Positions 45,853 through 57,459 of a DNA stretch of 64,000 nucleotides are shown here, piece after piece. The notes beneath the pieces are model-generated. The model was not told where the DNA came from, searched no databases, and saw nothing but the letters and a program-made list of their open reading frames with translations. Source of the stretch: Symbiotaphrina buchneri (taxonomy: Eukaryota > Ascomycota > Symbiotaphrinales > Symbiotaphrinaceae); contig BCIG01000007.1 of assembly GCA_001599915.1 (NCBI GenBank), forward strand, positions 682,001-746,000. Reading direction: 5' to 3'. A program made the position numbers and the translations under genes. Positions within the stretch are counted from its first letter, which is position 1. Each line of letters opens with the position of its first letter.

Positions 45853-46629
45853 TCAGTTTGATAAGCCTAAGAATTTGAGCCAGCCAGTCCTTGGTCTCAT
45901 GCTTCCATTCCTACGTGGAGCTGGGGAACACAATGTGTTCCAAAGATCCGACCACGTCTCATATCCTGTCTTCGTGGTTATGAACACACCCCCGAAGCCC
46001 GCTTGACCTATCTCCTCCAACAGTCTTGATAGCTGGTGATCATCACCCGTAAAACCGTGAATAATGACTGCAGCCTTGCTTCGTTGACGTTCCGGGACTC
46101 CATTTGACAGAGACTTGAGGTTGAATTCCGAATATGAGTTTTCGAATACAATCACCTCGTCAGCCAAGGAGAGATATCGTTCTTCGACTAAAACTCCCGG
46201 GTTCAATACCACTTCGTTCCTCGTCTTTGGGAGAGCGGCTTTGGCATACGCGGTTGCAGCCTCCACGAAAGAGTACCATTGACTGCCGCTCGGCGTCTCA
46301 TCGAAGAAGATCCCTTCGACGTGGATGTCAGCTCGTGTATAGCTGGCCCAGCCAGCGTACGTCGCGATGTCCTTTTTGACTTCGGCTAAATCCCTGGTCC
46401 CATAACCCAACGGAACATAACCTATTGTGCGAATCGATGGTAGAGAATTTAGATGCGGTATTGCGGACATGTACTCAGGATCATGTGGGTATGTGGTCGA
46501 GCCCGGACCGCTGCAAGGGTTGACAATTACAGTGAACCGGAGGTCAGCTTTGGCGCCAGCTGCTGCATCCATAAGAGGATCCCACGCGTTCGGAGACGGG
46601 AAGATGTAGAGGGGAACAATGATGTGCAT
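45853..46629 (-). CDS. Spherulation-specific family 4 (spherulin-4) protein
   Basis: Single-exon 258-residue protein of the spherulin-4 family (PF12138), first named from Physarum encystment, with a TIM-barrel-like fold and possible polysaccharide activity; function in fungi is unknown. Start MHIIVPLYIFPSPNAWDPLM is the family N-terminus. Further marks are FTVIVNPCSGPGSTTYPH, IRTIGYVPLGYGTRDLAEVK, DIATYAGWASYTRADIHVEG followed by IFFDETPS (conserved acidic pair), LNPGVLVEERYLSLADEVIV and the closing IGQAGFGGVFITTKTGYETW. No signal peptide is visible, unlike some relatives. The C-terminal 25 residues (CSPAPRRNGSMRPRTG...) look unlike the family, so the true 3' end may be spliced differently. 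Confidence 0.86.
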   Translation of the reverse strand: MHIIVPLYIFPSPNAWDPLMDAAAGAKADLRFTVIVNPCSGPGSTTYPHDPEYMSAIPHLNSLPSIRTIGYVPLGYGTRDLAEVKKDIATYAGWASYTRADIHVEGIFFDETPSGSQWYSFVEAATAYAKAALPKTRNEVVLNPGVLVEERYLSLADEVIVFENSYSEFNLKSLSNGVPERQRSKAAVIIHGFTGDDHQLSRLLEEIGQAGFGGVFITTKTGYETWSDLWNTLCSPAPRRNGSMRPRTGWLKFLGLSN

Positions 46630-47621
46630 GGTTTCCTGCCCGGATGGCCATTAAACAGAGAGCAAAAGTGGGGAAATGATGTTGACAGGTCTAAATAACT
46701 CCGCAGACAAGTATCAACAAATTTTGCCTGGACATCAAACAGTGCACGATAGAGACACAAGATGCTGGGTCATCAGAGGAACGGTGCAGTCATATGAAGT
46801 GGTATGTCAAGCAAGGAGTGATATGAGGCGTGGTAAGAAAGAGACTATGTCTGAATCCGGCGAAGGCCACGATCCCTGAGACGCGGTGACATGTTGACAT
46901 GAATCAACATCTCGTCGCGTACAAAGACCGCTTGTTGTCCGGACGCCATGGTTCTGTATTGATCATGGCAGGATAAACTTGGGAGCTTTAGACCTCGCAG
47001 GATAGATCACCGCAATGCAACATCAAGGAGATTCATCATCAGAGGCACCCATCACTTCCTATGCCAAGGTACACTATTTAAGTCACATCAGCATAAACGT
47101 CTTAGACAGAGATGGCAGAAAACCTTCGCATTGTTGCCTGCATTGCCTGATAGTAATATTATCTTTTATTATTAACTCCACAGTGCAGAGAGGACAGAGG
47201 TTACGTCGGAGCAGGCGCAGACAGTTTGAGAAATCCGAATCGGGAAACAATCCCGGGGCAGATCTGGGCTAGGGCGGGCAAGCGAGATAACGTGCGCCTT
47301 CCCCAAGCCCAAACGAGTGACATGCGAGCGAAGCTTTTCATCCACCTTAGAACTTCCGCTGGCTTTGATTTGCGGTCCACCTGGAGATACCATACCAGCA
47401 TCATCCGCTCTCGGGATCCTCCCATCCATGGCGAGAGCACTCTGTGAACAAATCCTTGCGCCGCATTCTTCGTCATCCGGGCTTTGAGTACTTCATTGCA
47501 TGAGCCACGCATACCGCGCATAGCGAGCGAGCGTACGGAGTACCACACCAGTCGAACTTCAAGTCCGCAACCACACGACGCATACGCTCTTATTTGTGTC
47601 CTTATCCTTCTCTACGGCATC
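46630..47621. other. divergent intergenic region
   Basis: About 990 bases upstream of the spherulin-4 gene (minus) and the Trf4-type gene (plus). No further feature recognised. Confidence 0.5.
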
Positions 47622-50001
47622 ATGTCATCTACAAATGCCAGCGGTCTGCCCCCAAGACCCCCGGTTGGGGTGACAGATTCGCTTTCCCTACCTCCTCCCC
47701 CACCTCCGAGCGAGTTACCTCCCCTTCCCAAGGGAACACCCCAAGTGTACCGATTTCAAGGAAGCTCATACAGGCCATCGGACCATGCACAAGGCCCTGC
47801 ACAGCAGACTGAATTCTCTTTCCGATCAAACCATAGTGCGCCCAGGTTTCCAGGTGGCCCTCTGCCCTCTGCCCCGACTGGACCACGCTCTGAGCAGAAC
47901 CGAAGAGATCGTGAGAGGCGCCCGCAGAGATATGGAGGTCGAAGATTTGTGGCTCCATCTGATCGCCCTCTGCTACAGTCTCAGCGCGAGTCCACACCCG
48001 AACAACTAACTGGCATGGGCGAAGACCATCAGTCACGATTCATGATCCCCGACGACGTCTCAGATAGTGACGAGGAAGATATGGAACTTGAGTCTCATTC
48101 TTCTGATGATGATCATGGTTCAGACAACATCTCAGCTACACACGATACCCTGGCGGCCGAGGAAGGCCCGCCTCGGAAGAAACAGGCTGTGGAGTCAGGA
48201 GAAAGCAATGTTCCAAAATGGTCAAACCCCGATCCATATACCGCACTTCCCCCTCCGGACGAGACTCATAAGAAACGGAAGGACGTTGTCAAGCTTATTC
48301 GAAAGGCTAGAGTGGGTACAAAAGCCACAGATGCGTCAACAAATAGCATTGCTACGAATGACGACTTCATATCGCTTGACTTTGGCGATGAAGAAAAGTC
48401 TGATGAGTCTGATGCTGTGGTTGAAGATTCTGCCGTGAGGGCAGGTTCAAGTCAGCGATCATCCGGCCCTCGTTTTAGCCATCTCGATAACTTGCATCCC
48501 GACCGTAATCTTGGTCCACCTGGAGCCAATGGCGCTACTGTCACGTCCAGCACTCTCGGCCCTCCGCCTTCCAAGTCTTCAAATGATTCCCGTTACTCCG
48601 GCCTTGGTGGTAGCGATCTGGATGTCTGGCCTCCGCCCGATGTAGAAAGCGCGCTCGGAAGCAGGAAACGCACCTTCGACGACCGCATCCTGTCGGACCA
48701 AGCGGCTGCAGGTCCGCGGAAGAGGAAGACCATAGCTTCCCAGATCAACGGCGCGATAAGTGCGGAATGGCGTCCTAAAGCGGGCCTTAACCCCACTCCT
48801 TGGTGTACGGTGGACCATTGCATAACGGATAATATGGGATTGTGGTAGGTCATGCAATTTCCGGAATCGGTTCATACGGTGTACTCACGGAAACACTAGG
48901 CTCCACAAAGAAATATGTGACTTCTACGAATACGCTAGGCCGCGCGACTTTGAGAGCATTGTTCGAAACGAAATGTTACAGCGGCTACAACAAGCAGTCA
49001 AGCTTAAATGGAACGATGCCGAACTACACTGCTTTGGTTCTTTCGCTGGAGGCCTTTATCTTCCGAACGCTGACATGGATGTGGTTGTGGTTTCGAGGAG
49101 CTTCATAACTGGCCACAGGAAAGTGCTCTGCCAGAACAGAAAGCAGCTTTTCCAATTTTCGAGTTTCCTGGAGTCTCAGGGTATACCTGCCCCAGGGTCA
49201 GTCGTGGTCATAGCTGGCGCTAGAGTACCTCTGGTAAAATTCACCGACAAAATCACGGGATTGAAAGTTGACATGTCATTCGAAAACGACACTGGCCTGA
49301 TTGCGAATCATACTTTCGCAGATTGGAAGGCTCGATTCCCTGCAATGCCAATTATTGTCTCGATGATAAAGCAGTTCTTGGCCATGCGGAATCTTCATGA
49401 CGTGGCATTCGGAGGGCTCGGAGGTTTCTCTGTCACCTGCCTGGTGACCAGTATGCTGCAGCTTATGCCAGAGGTGCAGACCGGCAACTTCATCCCGGAG
49501 CTGAATCTGGGTATGGTCTTGATGAGGTTTCTCGACTTGTATGGCAATGAATTCAATACTTCCACCACTGCCATAACTTTGGACCCGCCCGGATACGTTG
49601 ATAAGGTATGTTCTCCATATTGCGCTGCCAGGCTAAGGGCGTACCTGGTCATCAACTTAGCACTCATTCGCTACATCTGGTTACTGACACTATCATCATC
49701 CTAGGTCTCAATGCGTAATCTGCCGTACAACGCGAACAAAGCCGAGCGACTTTGCCTTGTTGATCCAAATAACCGAAATAATGACATCTCGGGAGGATCG
49801 AAGAACATCCTACTCATCCTGAAATGCTTCTCAGAAGCGTATGATAAGATACAGAAACGTCTCGTGGAACTGAAGCAAATGGACGACAAGGCTCGTCAAG
49901 GCCAGAGTATCCTAGGCTGTATACTTGCAGGCGATTACTCCTCGTTCGAATGGCACCGTCAACGGCTTTGGGACTTGTACCGATCTTCCGGGAGAGCGTA
50001 G
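47622..50001 (+). CDS. cid14: Trf4/Cid14-type non-canonical poly(A) polymerase
   Basis: Catalytic subunit of the TRAMP complex (Trf4/5 in budding yeast, Cid14 in fission yeast, TENT4 in animals), which oligoadenylates nuclear RNAs for exosome decay. Three exons (47622-48844, 48900-49605, 49705-50001), 741 residues. The start MSSTNASGLPPRPPVGV opens a disordered Pro/Ser/Asp-rich region of about 400 residues. The nucleotidyltransferase begins TPWCTVDHCITDNMGLWLHK, then CFGSFAGGLYLPNADMDVVV (near 455-470, the GS and DMD catalytic motif) and the third Asp in GLKVDMSFEND. The central domain follows with MIKQFLAMRNLHDVAFGGLG and GGFSVTCLVTSMLQL. The PAP-associated part holds LCLVDPNNRNNDISGGSKNI. 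Both introns are conventional. The identification is firm. Confidence 0.94.
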
Positions 50002-50875
50002 GCCTGATTGCGGATTATGGAATGCTCCATGAACGAAACGGATAGTACAGTTCTGACACAGGAGGAGACGCTGATACTCTTGTTTGAGGCGAGTGTTGAG
50101 GCGAGTGTCTTTGCAACTAGGGTTATACAGATGTTTGTTACCGGTCATTTCCTATTGCGATGGTGGAGAATTTGCTCTGATACCCCCTTGCTCGCAAGGC
50201 CCTTTGCACCTTGCACTTTGTGCTTTGACTTTTTGCATTTCGGTCTGTTCAGCATCAGCGTCGGCGTATGCTAAATGGTGTGGTACAACAGCTTGACTCT
50301 TCAGTCTACTGGGTCGCACGATTCGGGCTTATACTATTATTGGGTTACGAAAAGCGGCTTTCATGATCTCCGCTCGGGAGTCATTGATGATGATGACAAA
50401 TGGTCAGATGGCGTTTCATTTTGCGTCCCTTGCTCTGTTTCTCTGTGCATACTTGTCCTTAGCTCTCAGCTTCTTGTGGATCTCGCTCCGCATGCTTTGC
50501 TGCTAACAGATAATTCAGCAAGCAGCCTTACAGGTCCCCGTCGTGCCCCATATCGCCGAAGTAAAGTTACTACGTGTACCTCTGACAACATCCACGCTCT
50601 TCTGCTCCTGAGAACGAGGTTGAAACATCTCACGTGGGCGTGGTGCGGACATTGGTCTGACTTGCGTCCTCCTTTTCTCATCGCTGTCGCGCTACATGCG
50701 AGGCTGTGAAGAGGAGAATCATCATTAATACTGATCTGGAGACGGGGTCGATCTTGACCAGAGACGGAGACAAGGATGCTATTATAGGGTATTGAGAGCC
50801 ATAGGACACGGACTATAGGACGACGGAGCTCTCTTTACCCGACCGATCCAACTCTCTCATATCCCGCAGCATGTA
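50002..50875. other. convergent intergenic region
   Basis: Trf4-type gene (plus) and the next gene (minus) both end here. Only short frames without features. Confidence 0.5.
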
Positions 50876-51810
50876 TCAGAAGCCCATGGTGCTTGGAGCA
50901 TGCGCAGCCGTCCCCCCATTCGGGTGCACCTCCCTCAGCGGGTACAAGACCGTCCCGCGTCCGGGTGGATAGCGCTGCGATGTCGATCCCGGCACTTGCA
51001 GTCTCTGCAGGATGACCACCGATACCGGAGTTCTCATCGTCCCACGCGTGAGCTCCAGTGCCCAAGCTTCCGGCGTCAACCTGCCTGCCGTCTGAGCGGG
51101 TCGTTGCCGGTCGCTGGTCTTTCTGGTCTGTGTTGGGTGTCCGTCTGTGTGCTCGCCATCTGTTGGGATGAAGGCTGGCGGCGGCTCTTGGCGTCTCTCT
51201 ACTGAGAACCCGGAGCGCCTGAATAGTCTACGAACCCTCGATCGTCGAGGCCTGGGCTGGCGGGTCCGAGTTCTTCCTCGCACAGGCGACGCGGGGGGAC
51301 TATACGGCGGAGGTGGAGGAGAAGGTGCTGAGCTGTCTGGGCTGTCCGACTGCGCGAGCAGACGCTCGACAACAGCTGCTGGGATCAGATGCACAGGGAT
51401 CTTCACGGGCACAGCGTGCGGTTGGTCTCCGGGCCGATGACGGTACGGCACAGCGTAGAAGTCGTGTCCGGTCTGTGGCTCGGCTTCGTTGGGGACTTGA
51501 GGTGGCTGGGTTAGCAGTGGTTCGGTGTAAGAGGTTTCATGAGTTCGCGAGAAATGTGTGTGAGAGTACCTGCGACGATTGTATAGTGCGGTCTGCCCTT
51601 CAGATGGTTGCGCACGCGGTGGAAACGCCATATCCGCGTTGCGTGTCTCCTTTGCTTCGAGTAGGGCCCAGAGGAGCGATCGAACTGGGACGCATGATCA
51701 AGGCCATATTGCCGCTCAAGATGGCGCTCATGTCTGATTATAGGGATCAAGAGGAGGGGAATGGCGACGGCATATGCAAGGACTGGTAGGATGAGAATGA
51801 AGGCCGGCAT
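50876..51810 (-). CDS. Hypothetical Pro/Arg-rich protein with N-terminal membrane anchor
   Basis: Not recognised. Two exons, 51810-51570 and 51495-50876, give 286 residues; the intron has donor GTACTC, branch GCTAAC and acceptor CAAG 14 bases later. The first 25 residues (MPAFILILPVLAYAVAIPLL ...) form one hydrophobic helix followed by basic residues (RHERHLERQY), so a signal anchor with the rest in the cytosol is likely. The body is Pro/Arg/Ser-rich with PPPPPYSPP (a PPxY-type motif for WW domains) near residue 150 and RPRRSRVRRLFRRS after it. This resembles small fungal membrane adaptors that recruit Rsp5 through PPxY, but that is inference. Gene reality is moderately supported by the intron and the anchor. 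Confidence 0.6.
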
Positions 51811-51982
51811 GGATCACGGTATAGGATGTAGGTGTTAGGTTATTGAGAGAGAAATCAGGCCTGCTCGAGACTGGCATTGACTAAATAAAGGTTGGAGGCG
51901 TTCAAGGTTTCCTAGCTGATGAAACCAAGTTGGAAGGCACGATCTGAAGATATGCAGTTCAAAAAAATAAAATACGAGACGC

Positions 51983-52853
51983 TCAAACAACGCTTTCCGG
52001 ATCCAGAGCAGGCTTTCGCATCTTCTCCATAACAGACTCATGTGGCTGCTCTCCTGTCATAGCTACCTGCCGCTCATGCGCCTTTTTCACTCTTGCCAGG
52101 ATAAAGGTACTATAAATGACGAACAATAACCCCGAAATGACCGCAGTAGCTCCAGTGACGATGATCGTGACCTTAGCTGTAATGCTGTAATCTCCGCTCT
52201 GAGCTGTATAAATATTGACAAAAGTTGAGATAAGACCAGTCAGGCCGTTCAAAAGTCCCGGGCTGGTTATAGCACGTCAGATTGCGCTGTCAACAGTCCG
52301 TTGGCAAAAAGGGGCCATACAAGAATATTCTGTTGATGATCCATACGTAATTCTTCCTCCACCTTATCCACANCCCCACCATGCCCGCCGTGCCCACGAC
52401 GCAGCATGCGCCGGCGACCCATAGCAATGGTGCGTTCTTCACGGTATAAAGTATTTCCCGCTCCACTGCATTGGCGTCTGAGTCGCGAGTATTGATGCCC
52501 TTAAGGTTATTAAATGTTCCGGGGAAGACCACAAAGCCTGCTAGAAGGATCCAGGTGAAGAACGATGCAGCGAGATTGTATATACGGGGTATCTTGTCTA
52601 GGTGCAGCAGCATCTCGACATAGCGGGTTTGGAACGATGCGGCATGGCTGATAGCAGGCCGGGGAGCCGGCCGCTGTGGACGGCGTGGGGTGCTGCCATT
52701 TGCGGTGCGTGTCGGAGTTATATGATCCTCGTTGTCGCTGGCTGAAGCGGAGTCATCTGATATAGCTTGCGACGTAGAAGGTGGTGTTGAAGGAGGATGT
52801 GTAAGAGCAGCAGGAGGAGTCGATCGTTCGCGCTCGGGTTTCATAAAATGCAT
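51983..52853 (-). CDS. Conserved-looking multi-pass membrane protein
   Basis: Two exons, 52853-52321 and 52262-51983, give 270 residues. The start used is the first ATG (MHFMKPERERSTPP); a second Met lies at residue 4. After a disordered Ser/Pro/Thr head of about 70 residues come four hydrophobic helices: NLAASFFTWILLAGFVVFPG, a second near NAPLLWVAGACCVVGTAGMV, a third spanning GLLNGLTGLISTFVNIY, and VTIIVTGATAVISGLLFVIY. The tail is basic and cytosolic-looking (RVKKAHERQVAMTGEQPHES). One ambiguous base (N at 52373) is the first base of an NTG codon, so the residue is Leu, Val or Met in any case. I recall similar unnamed fungal membrane proteins but no function. Confidence 0.72.
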
Positions 52854-53761
52854 TGGCAACGCAGTGTCACAGCAGCATAAGGTTGAAGAACGAATAAATC
52901 AGCAGATTAAATCATCGAATTGCAAAACATAACATCACATTATGGGAACAAAGAGGAAAATGTTATCCGATCTAAAAATTATCAGTATGAGGCAAAGCGG
53001 AATATATCATAGGCAATACCGCGCCAAAGCCTGCTCTGATGCTGGAAGGCGACATGCTTGTCGCATGTATCTCTTCGCGGCAAATGATCTGACCATGTCG
53101 CTGGATGCGCTTTGGAAGCCTCTTTCGTAGTCGCCCATCCCTCTGCGGTAGGAATACGAGAAGTGAAGAACCAATCGAGCATTGATGTTGGCAATAAGGA
53201 AGCGGATGCTCCTGCACGATGACGCATCGTTCGAAGCGCGTGGTGTAGGACCCCTGAAACTTCCAGTGCTAAGAATAGGGGCTTGCTCGCTACCTCAGTC
53301 GGTGACGTTTCAGCGCTTTACCCTGTAACAATCGCTATCGGTTCAAGCTATTCCTCTGCTACGATTTTGGAACGTTGACTCTACACACGTTCTATCTCTT
53401 TGCATGATACTACCGGATGTATGGGATTGCGTTCATCAATCACAACTGCAGCTTTTGGAAAAGTGATTAATCTGCGTTGATGCACAACACCGCGACGGAA
53501 AGAATGAAGGCCCTTTTGATTGATCCAAACTTCTGCAACTGAATGAGACAGGGTGAAGATTCATCAACGGTACTGAGACCGACCTAATGATGGGGACATC
53601 ATGCTAGAATATCAAGGTAACATAAGTTACATCGATATCAAGTCCGATCCACTAGCGATGTATTAGAGCTCCCCCGTGAGCACGCCAGAAAACCCCTCTT
53701 GGTGCTTTCCATTCTTCCCGCAAGTTTTTGAACGTGCAGCCATCATCGGAAAAGGAACGTA
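52854..53761. other. intergenic, nothing supported
   Basis: About 900 bases. No reading frame, RNA or repeat that I can support. Confidence 0.5.
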
Positions 53762-55185
53762 TCAGTCACACTCCACAGTCATCAACTCGTGGGAAACCGG
53801 CGGTACTGGATCCAGTTTACCCAGCTTGTAGAACCATGCCATGAACACGGAAAAGTGAACTGTTCCATCCTACTTCAAATTGATCAGCTAATCGGTAGGA
53901 CAGAAGGTGAAGCAAACTTACTTCCTGAGCAGGACGAACAGAAACTCTAGAGACAAAGGTCGCTTTGTAGACGTCGTTGGGGTTCCTCCGAAAAGGTAGC
54001 TGAGAGCTGAGTTGACTAGTAAAGTCTCAAAGCCATATAGTAGCCCCGTCATGACCTCTGCCCTCCAGAGGAGGCAACAAACGGGGAAGAACAGAAGCAT
54101 GGAACAATCTGGCGCCTATGAAAAGGCCACTGGCGTTCATCTGGAGAGGACGTAACACATATCCAATGTAATTGAAGAATGCCAGATGGTTCGATGTCTC
54201 TTGATCTTGGAGGAAACACGCCTCACTGGAAACAATGCTTTGTCCTTCCACCTATGCAGGGCTAGGGGTGAAGTGGATATGGCTATCCAACCATGCCTGC
54301 ACTTGGAGCAGAAGACCCTGGCAGTCCCATACATGCTTGACTATTGTTCCATTCATATGAAACTCTGTGACCCAGCCGACAGAGGGTCTTACATCTTCTT
54401 GAAGCTCCCTAAAGCTAAAGACAGTCTCCACAGCAGCTTTCATCCTCAAAGGCGTGTAACGGCAAACATCCTTGAATAATGGTGTGCCCAGTGAGAGTCC
54501 GGACGATTTTCTGAGCACGCAATTTTGGTCTGAGTCTGTAGCCCTTCCGAGCCCCAGTTCGACGATGATACGATACGCCACGAAGCTGGGAGCGCGGAAC
54601 CCGAATTCTAACGCGAAGCACGGAGGGCCTTCGATGACATACAGCGGTCTAGTTGGCCCTGGGCTTGGCTTTGAACAGAGGACACAATGTCAGAAGAGTT
54701 CATTTACAACTGTGATCCTGTAACTAGGATAATTGAAATAATACGCACATCTCTGCAATGTTGGTCAACCGAAACGGCCTGTCATCAGGAAAATCAATGG
54801 TCGCCGCCGATAGCACCAAAGTCTCTTGCGAGTCGGTCCACCCGGGAGACCTTCGGGGAGCATACACCCTGGTACGAACAACAGCCGCGTCCGTGCCCGT
54901 GTTTGCATGGTTTGTGTTGTTCACCCCTGGAGCTGCGACTGCGATTGGCTCAGGCGTGGGTGCTGGCATTGAGCGCCTGGCGAAGGGACGTGGTTCTAGA
55001 GCAAGAACGGTTTAGCTGTGTTTACATCGCAACAATAAATGCAACTTACCACCTGCATCGTTTGCCGCGGCCCATGCTGTCCTGTCAACAACAATATTAT
55101 CGCCATTCTCCCCCAAGTTCGCAATTGCTTGCAGTGTGTCGCGCCGTCCTTGTTGAAGGCGAGGGCGACTAGGTCTTTGGCCCAT
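53762..55185 (-). CDS. Hypothetical multi-exon protein (middle not resolved)
   Basis: Not recognised. Well-supported exons are 55185-55050 (MGQRPSRPRLQQGRRDTLQA), 54995-54749 and one starting at 54663. The last reads IPGPTRPLYVIEGPPCFALE, then FGFRAPSFVAYRIIVELGLG and TPLRMKAAVETVFSFRELQE; left unspliced it stops at 54252 (264 residues in total). Further down the minus strand two more coding-like exons appear: one ending at 53922 (RRNPNDVYKATFVSRVSVRP, then AQE) joined by a clean 52-base intron to 53869-53762 (DGTVHFSVFMAWFYKLGKLD ... SHELMTVECD). The stretch 54020-54480 linking them has no splice solution I trust. It may be one gene of five or more exons, or two genes. Confidence 0.48.
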
Positions 55186-55442
55186 AGCTGAGGTCGGTGT
55201 ATCTTCACGTCTCGGCCTATGTAATTCCCAGATTGTTCAAAGAACCCGGAGAATCAACGAATGTCCGATGACAAGAAATTGCTCACGAGACTTTTAAGAA
55301 TTTTCTGCAGTTGAGAGAGCTTGGAAGAGAGTAAGGATACCAGAAGAGAAGCTGTGAGCTTGCGCCTCGAGACATCACTCCGAATCCTTCGGCAAGAGCC
55401 GACTATTTGTTTCTCCATTCACCTGGAGTCTCATCCCTCCGA

Positions 55443-57459
55443 ATGGCTGGCTTCGCAGAGTATGAGATTTACACGACAGAGGGACAAGAACCTGTACCAG
55501 GATCCCCATTTGTGGATGACCCCATCGATATCACTGATAAGGAGAACATATCTCCACCAAAGTCTGATCGGAGTCCGACGAAACAGTCATCTCCCATAAA
55601 ACTATCCCCACTCAAGAGACTCAGTCCATCGAAGTTGGACCAAAGAGCCCTAAGAGAAAACGAAGGGTTGACAAGGGCCATCCAACTCATGGAGGACGAC
55701 ATCGAAGACAGCGGCATCCACTATGATGTGGAGGATGCCACTATCAACTCTCAGGCAGATTCGTCTGGTGGAAACGATTTCGACGACACATGTTTCAGCA
55801 CCTTCTCGGCTGTGCACAATGCCGATATGACCTTGTTTGCACGCCTTGGGGAAAATACGATTACGCGAAGTCCGAACAAGGGTGCAGGTGCGGGTCAGAC
55901 ATTCGTTGTGAGTATATCGAATAATCAATTGGATAAAGATTGACCTGCTGTTTCAGGCTCCAACTCCACGTCGAACAGTTCCGTCCACTCCCGGCACAGT
56001 GCGTCGAACAAGCTCAGACTCTTCACCAGAAACTTCTCCGACGCCTCGGCGGATCCAACCGTCAGATGGAAATACCACAAATCTTCTCGATTTTACCGAA
56101 CAGTTCAACGCAATAAATGCCGGCCCTACCTCCCCGACAAAATCCAGACAGCGTATTTCGCCTATCAAATTCAGATCCCAAAATGATCTGTCTGCACTCC
56201 GTAGTGGGAGAGGCTCCCCGGTAAAGCAAGCCCGAGTACCTTCAACACCTGCCGAACCGCGATACCTAGCGAACCTATTAGACTTCGATATCCCTCCTGC
56301 TCCGACCCCGCGGTCTGTCCCGACGATCACTCCCAGAGAAGTTGAATCTCTCAAATCGAGCTATCTTTCACAGATCTCTTCAATGAAGGCTACGCTTTCA
56401 GGACGGGAGGCCGAAGTGGCTTCCCTCAAGGAGGCTATTTCCGACGCCGAGCGTCGGGTTGGGGAAGCTCTAGAAAGCTTCAGAGAAGAACAGAACAAAC
56501 GAGAAACGTTGGAGCAAGAGAAGGCGGATCTCGAAAAGCGGGGCCAGGAGATGGAAACGGTTCTGCGGGACGTAAAAGACCAAATCATCCGTACGGAGAG
56601 AGATACGCAAAAGATGGTACAGCGAGCTGAGGAGAGTGACCAGAGGCGCGAAGAAGCAGAGGCTAAAGTAGCAGAGTTGGAGAGTAAGGTTGCCAGACTC
56701 GAGGAAGCTGCCGCGAGAGCCTCTGCAACTAGCAACGCCTCGAGTGGACATAATGGCAGTGGCGAGACAGAAGGGTCGACCAAGACAGAAGTTGAAGCTG
56801 CGGTGGAACAGGTTGCCCGAGATTTGCATGCGCTATACAAGAGTAAGCACGAAGTAAAAGTTGGAAATTTGAAAAAGAGCTATGAAGCGCGGTTGACAAA
56901 GAAGACTCAAGAGCTGGAAGCCAAAATCGAGGAACTGAATAAGGAGAATGAAGAGCTGCGCATTGGCAAAGATGCTACAATGTCGGGTGTTGTTCCTGGC
57001 CAGATAGAGGCACTCGAGAAGCAGGAGAAAGAGATGGAGGAGCAGAAGGCAAAACTAGCCACACTTATGGACAATGTCGAGGAGTTGAGGGAAAAGAACG
57101 CCCGGCTAGCCGTTGAATTGGAGAAGGAAAGGATAGAGAAGGGAGAACTTGTTGCCGCAGCAGAGGAGATGCTCGCATTGAATGCAATCCCTGTTGCAGG
57201 AAACGACAACAGTGCAGCCGAGAATATCAGGAGCAGTATCTCGCGCATGCCCTCGTCTTCCTCTACATCCGGCCTCAAAGGCCCGGGTTTCAGCTCAAGC
57301 ATCGGCTACGGCGAGAGTCGGATTGGGAGAACGCCCAGTGCTGGCAGGGAGCCTGGACCGCAAAGGAGCCGTAGCGGAAGCGGACTGGGGCAATCACGGA
57401 GCGGGATCATGAGCAGCATTGAGCGGATGGGACGAGTTGGGAGTGGCAGTCGTGAATAG
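55443..57459 (+). CDS. Coiled-coil protein, possibly TACC/Alp7-like spindle protein
   Basis: Two exons, 55443-55907 and 55957-57459, phase 0, 655 residues; the first ATG gives MAGFAEYEIYTTEG. The N-terminal third is acidic and Ser/Pro-rich with SP/TP sites typical of Cdk targets (SPIKLSPLKRLSPSKL), a KEN box-like DKENISPP and LLDFTEQFNAINAGPTSPTK. From about residue 275 to 580 it is an almost unbroken coiled coil (EVESLKSSYLSQISSMKATL, later QVARDLHALYKSKHEVKVGN, then LKKSYEARLTKKTQELEAK). The last segment recalls the TACC domain of fission yeast Alp7/Mia1, which links microtubules to spindle poles; this is a resemblance, not a proven orthology. The Ser/Gly/Arg tail (SRIGRTPSAGREPGPQRSRS) resembles microtubule-binding SxIP-like regions. 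The gene is secure; the role is tentative. Confidence 0.7.

Noticed and set aside
53330-53360. B-box-like GGTTCAAG suggesting a tRNA
   Set aside because: No A box at a suitable distance and no cloverleaf.
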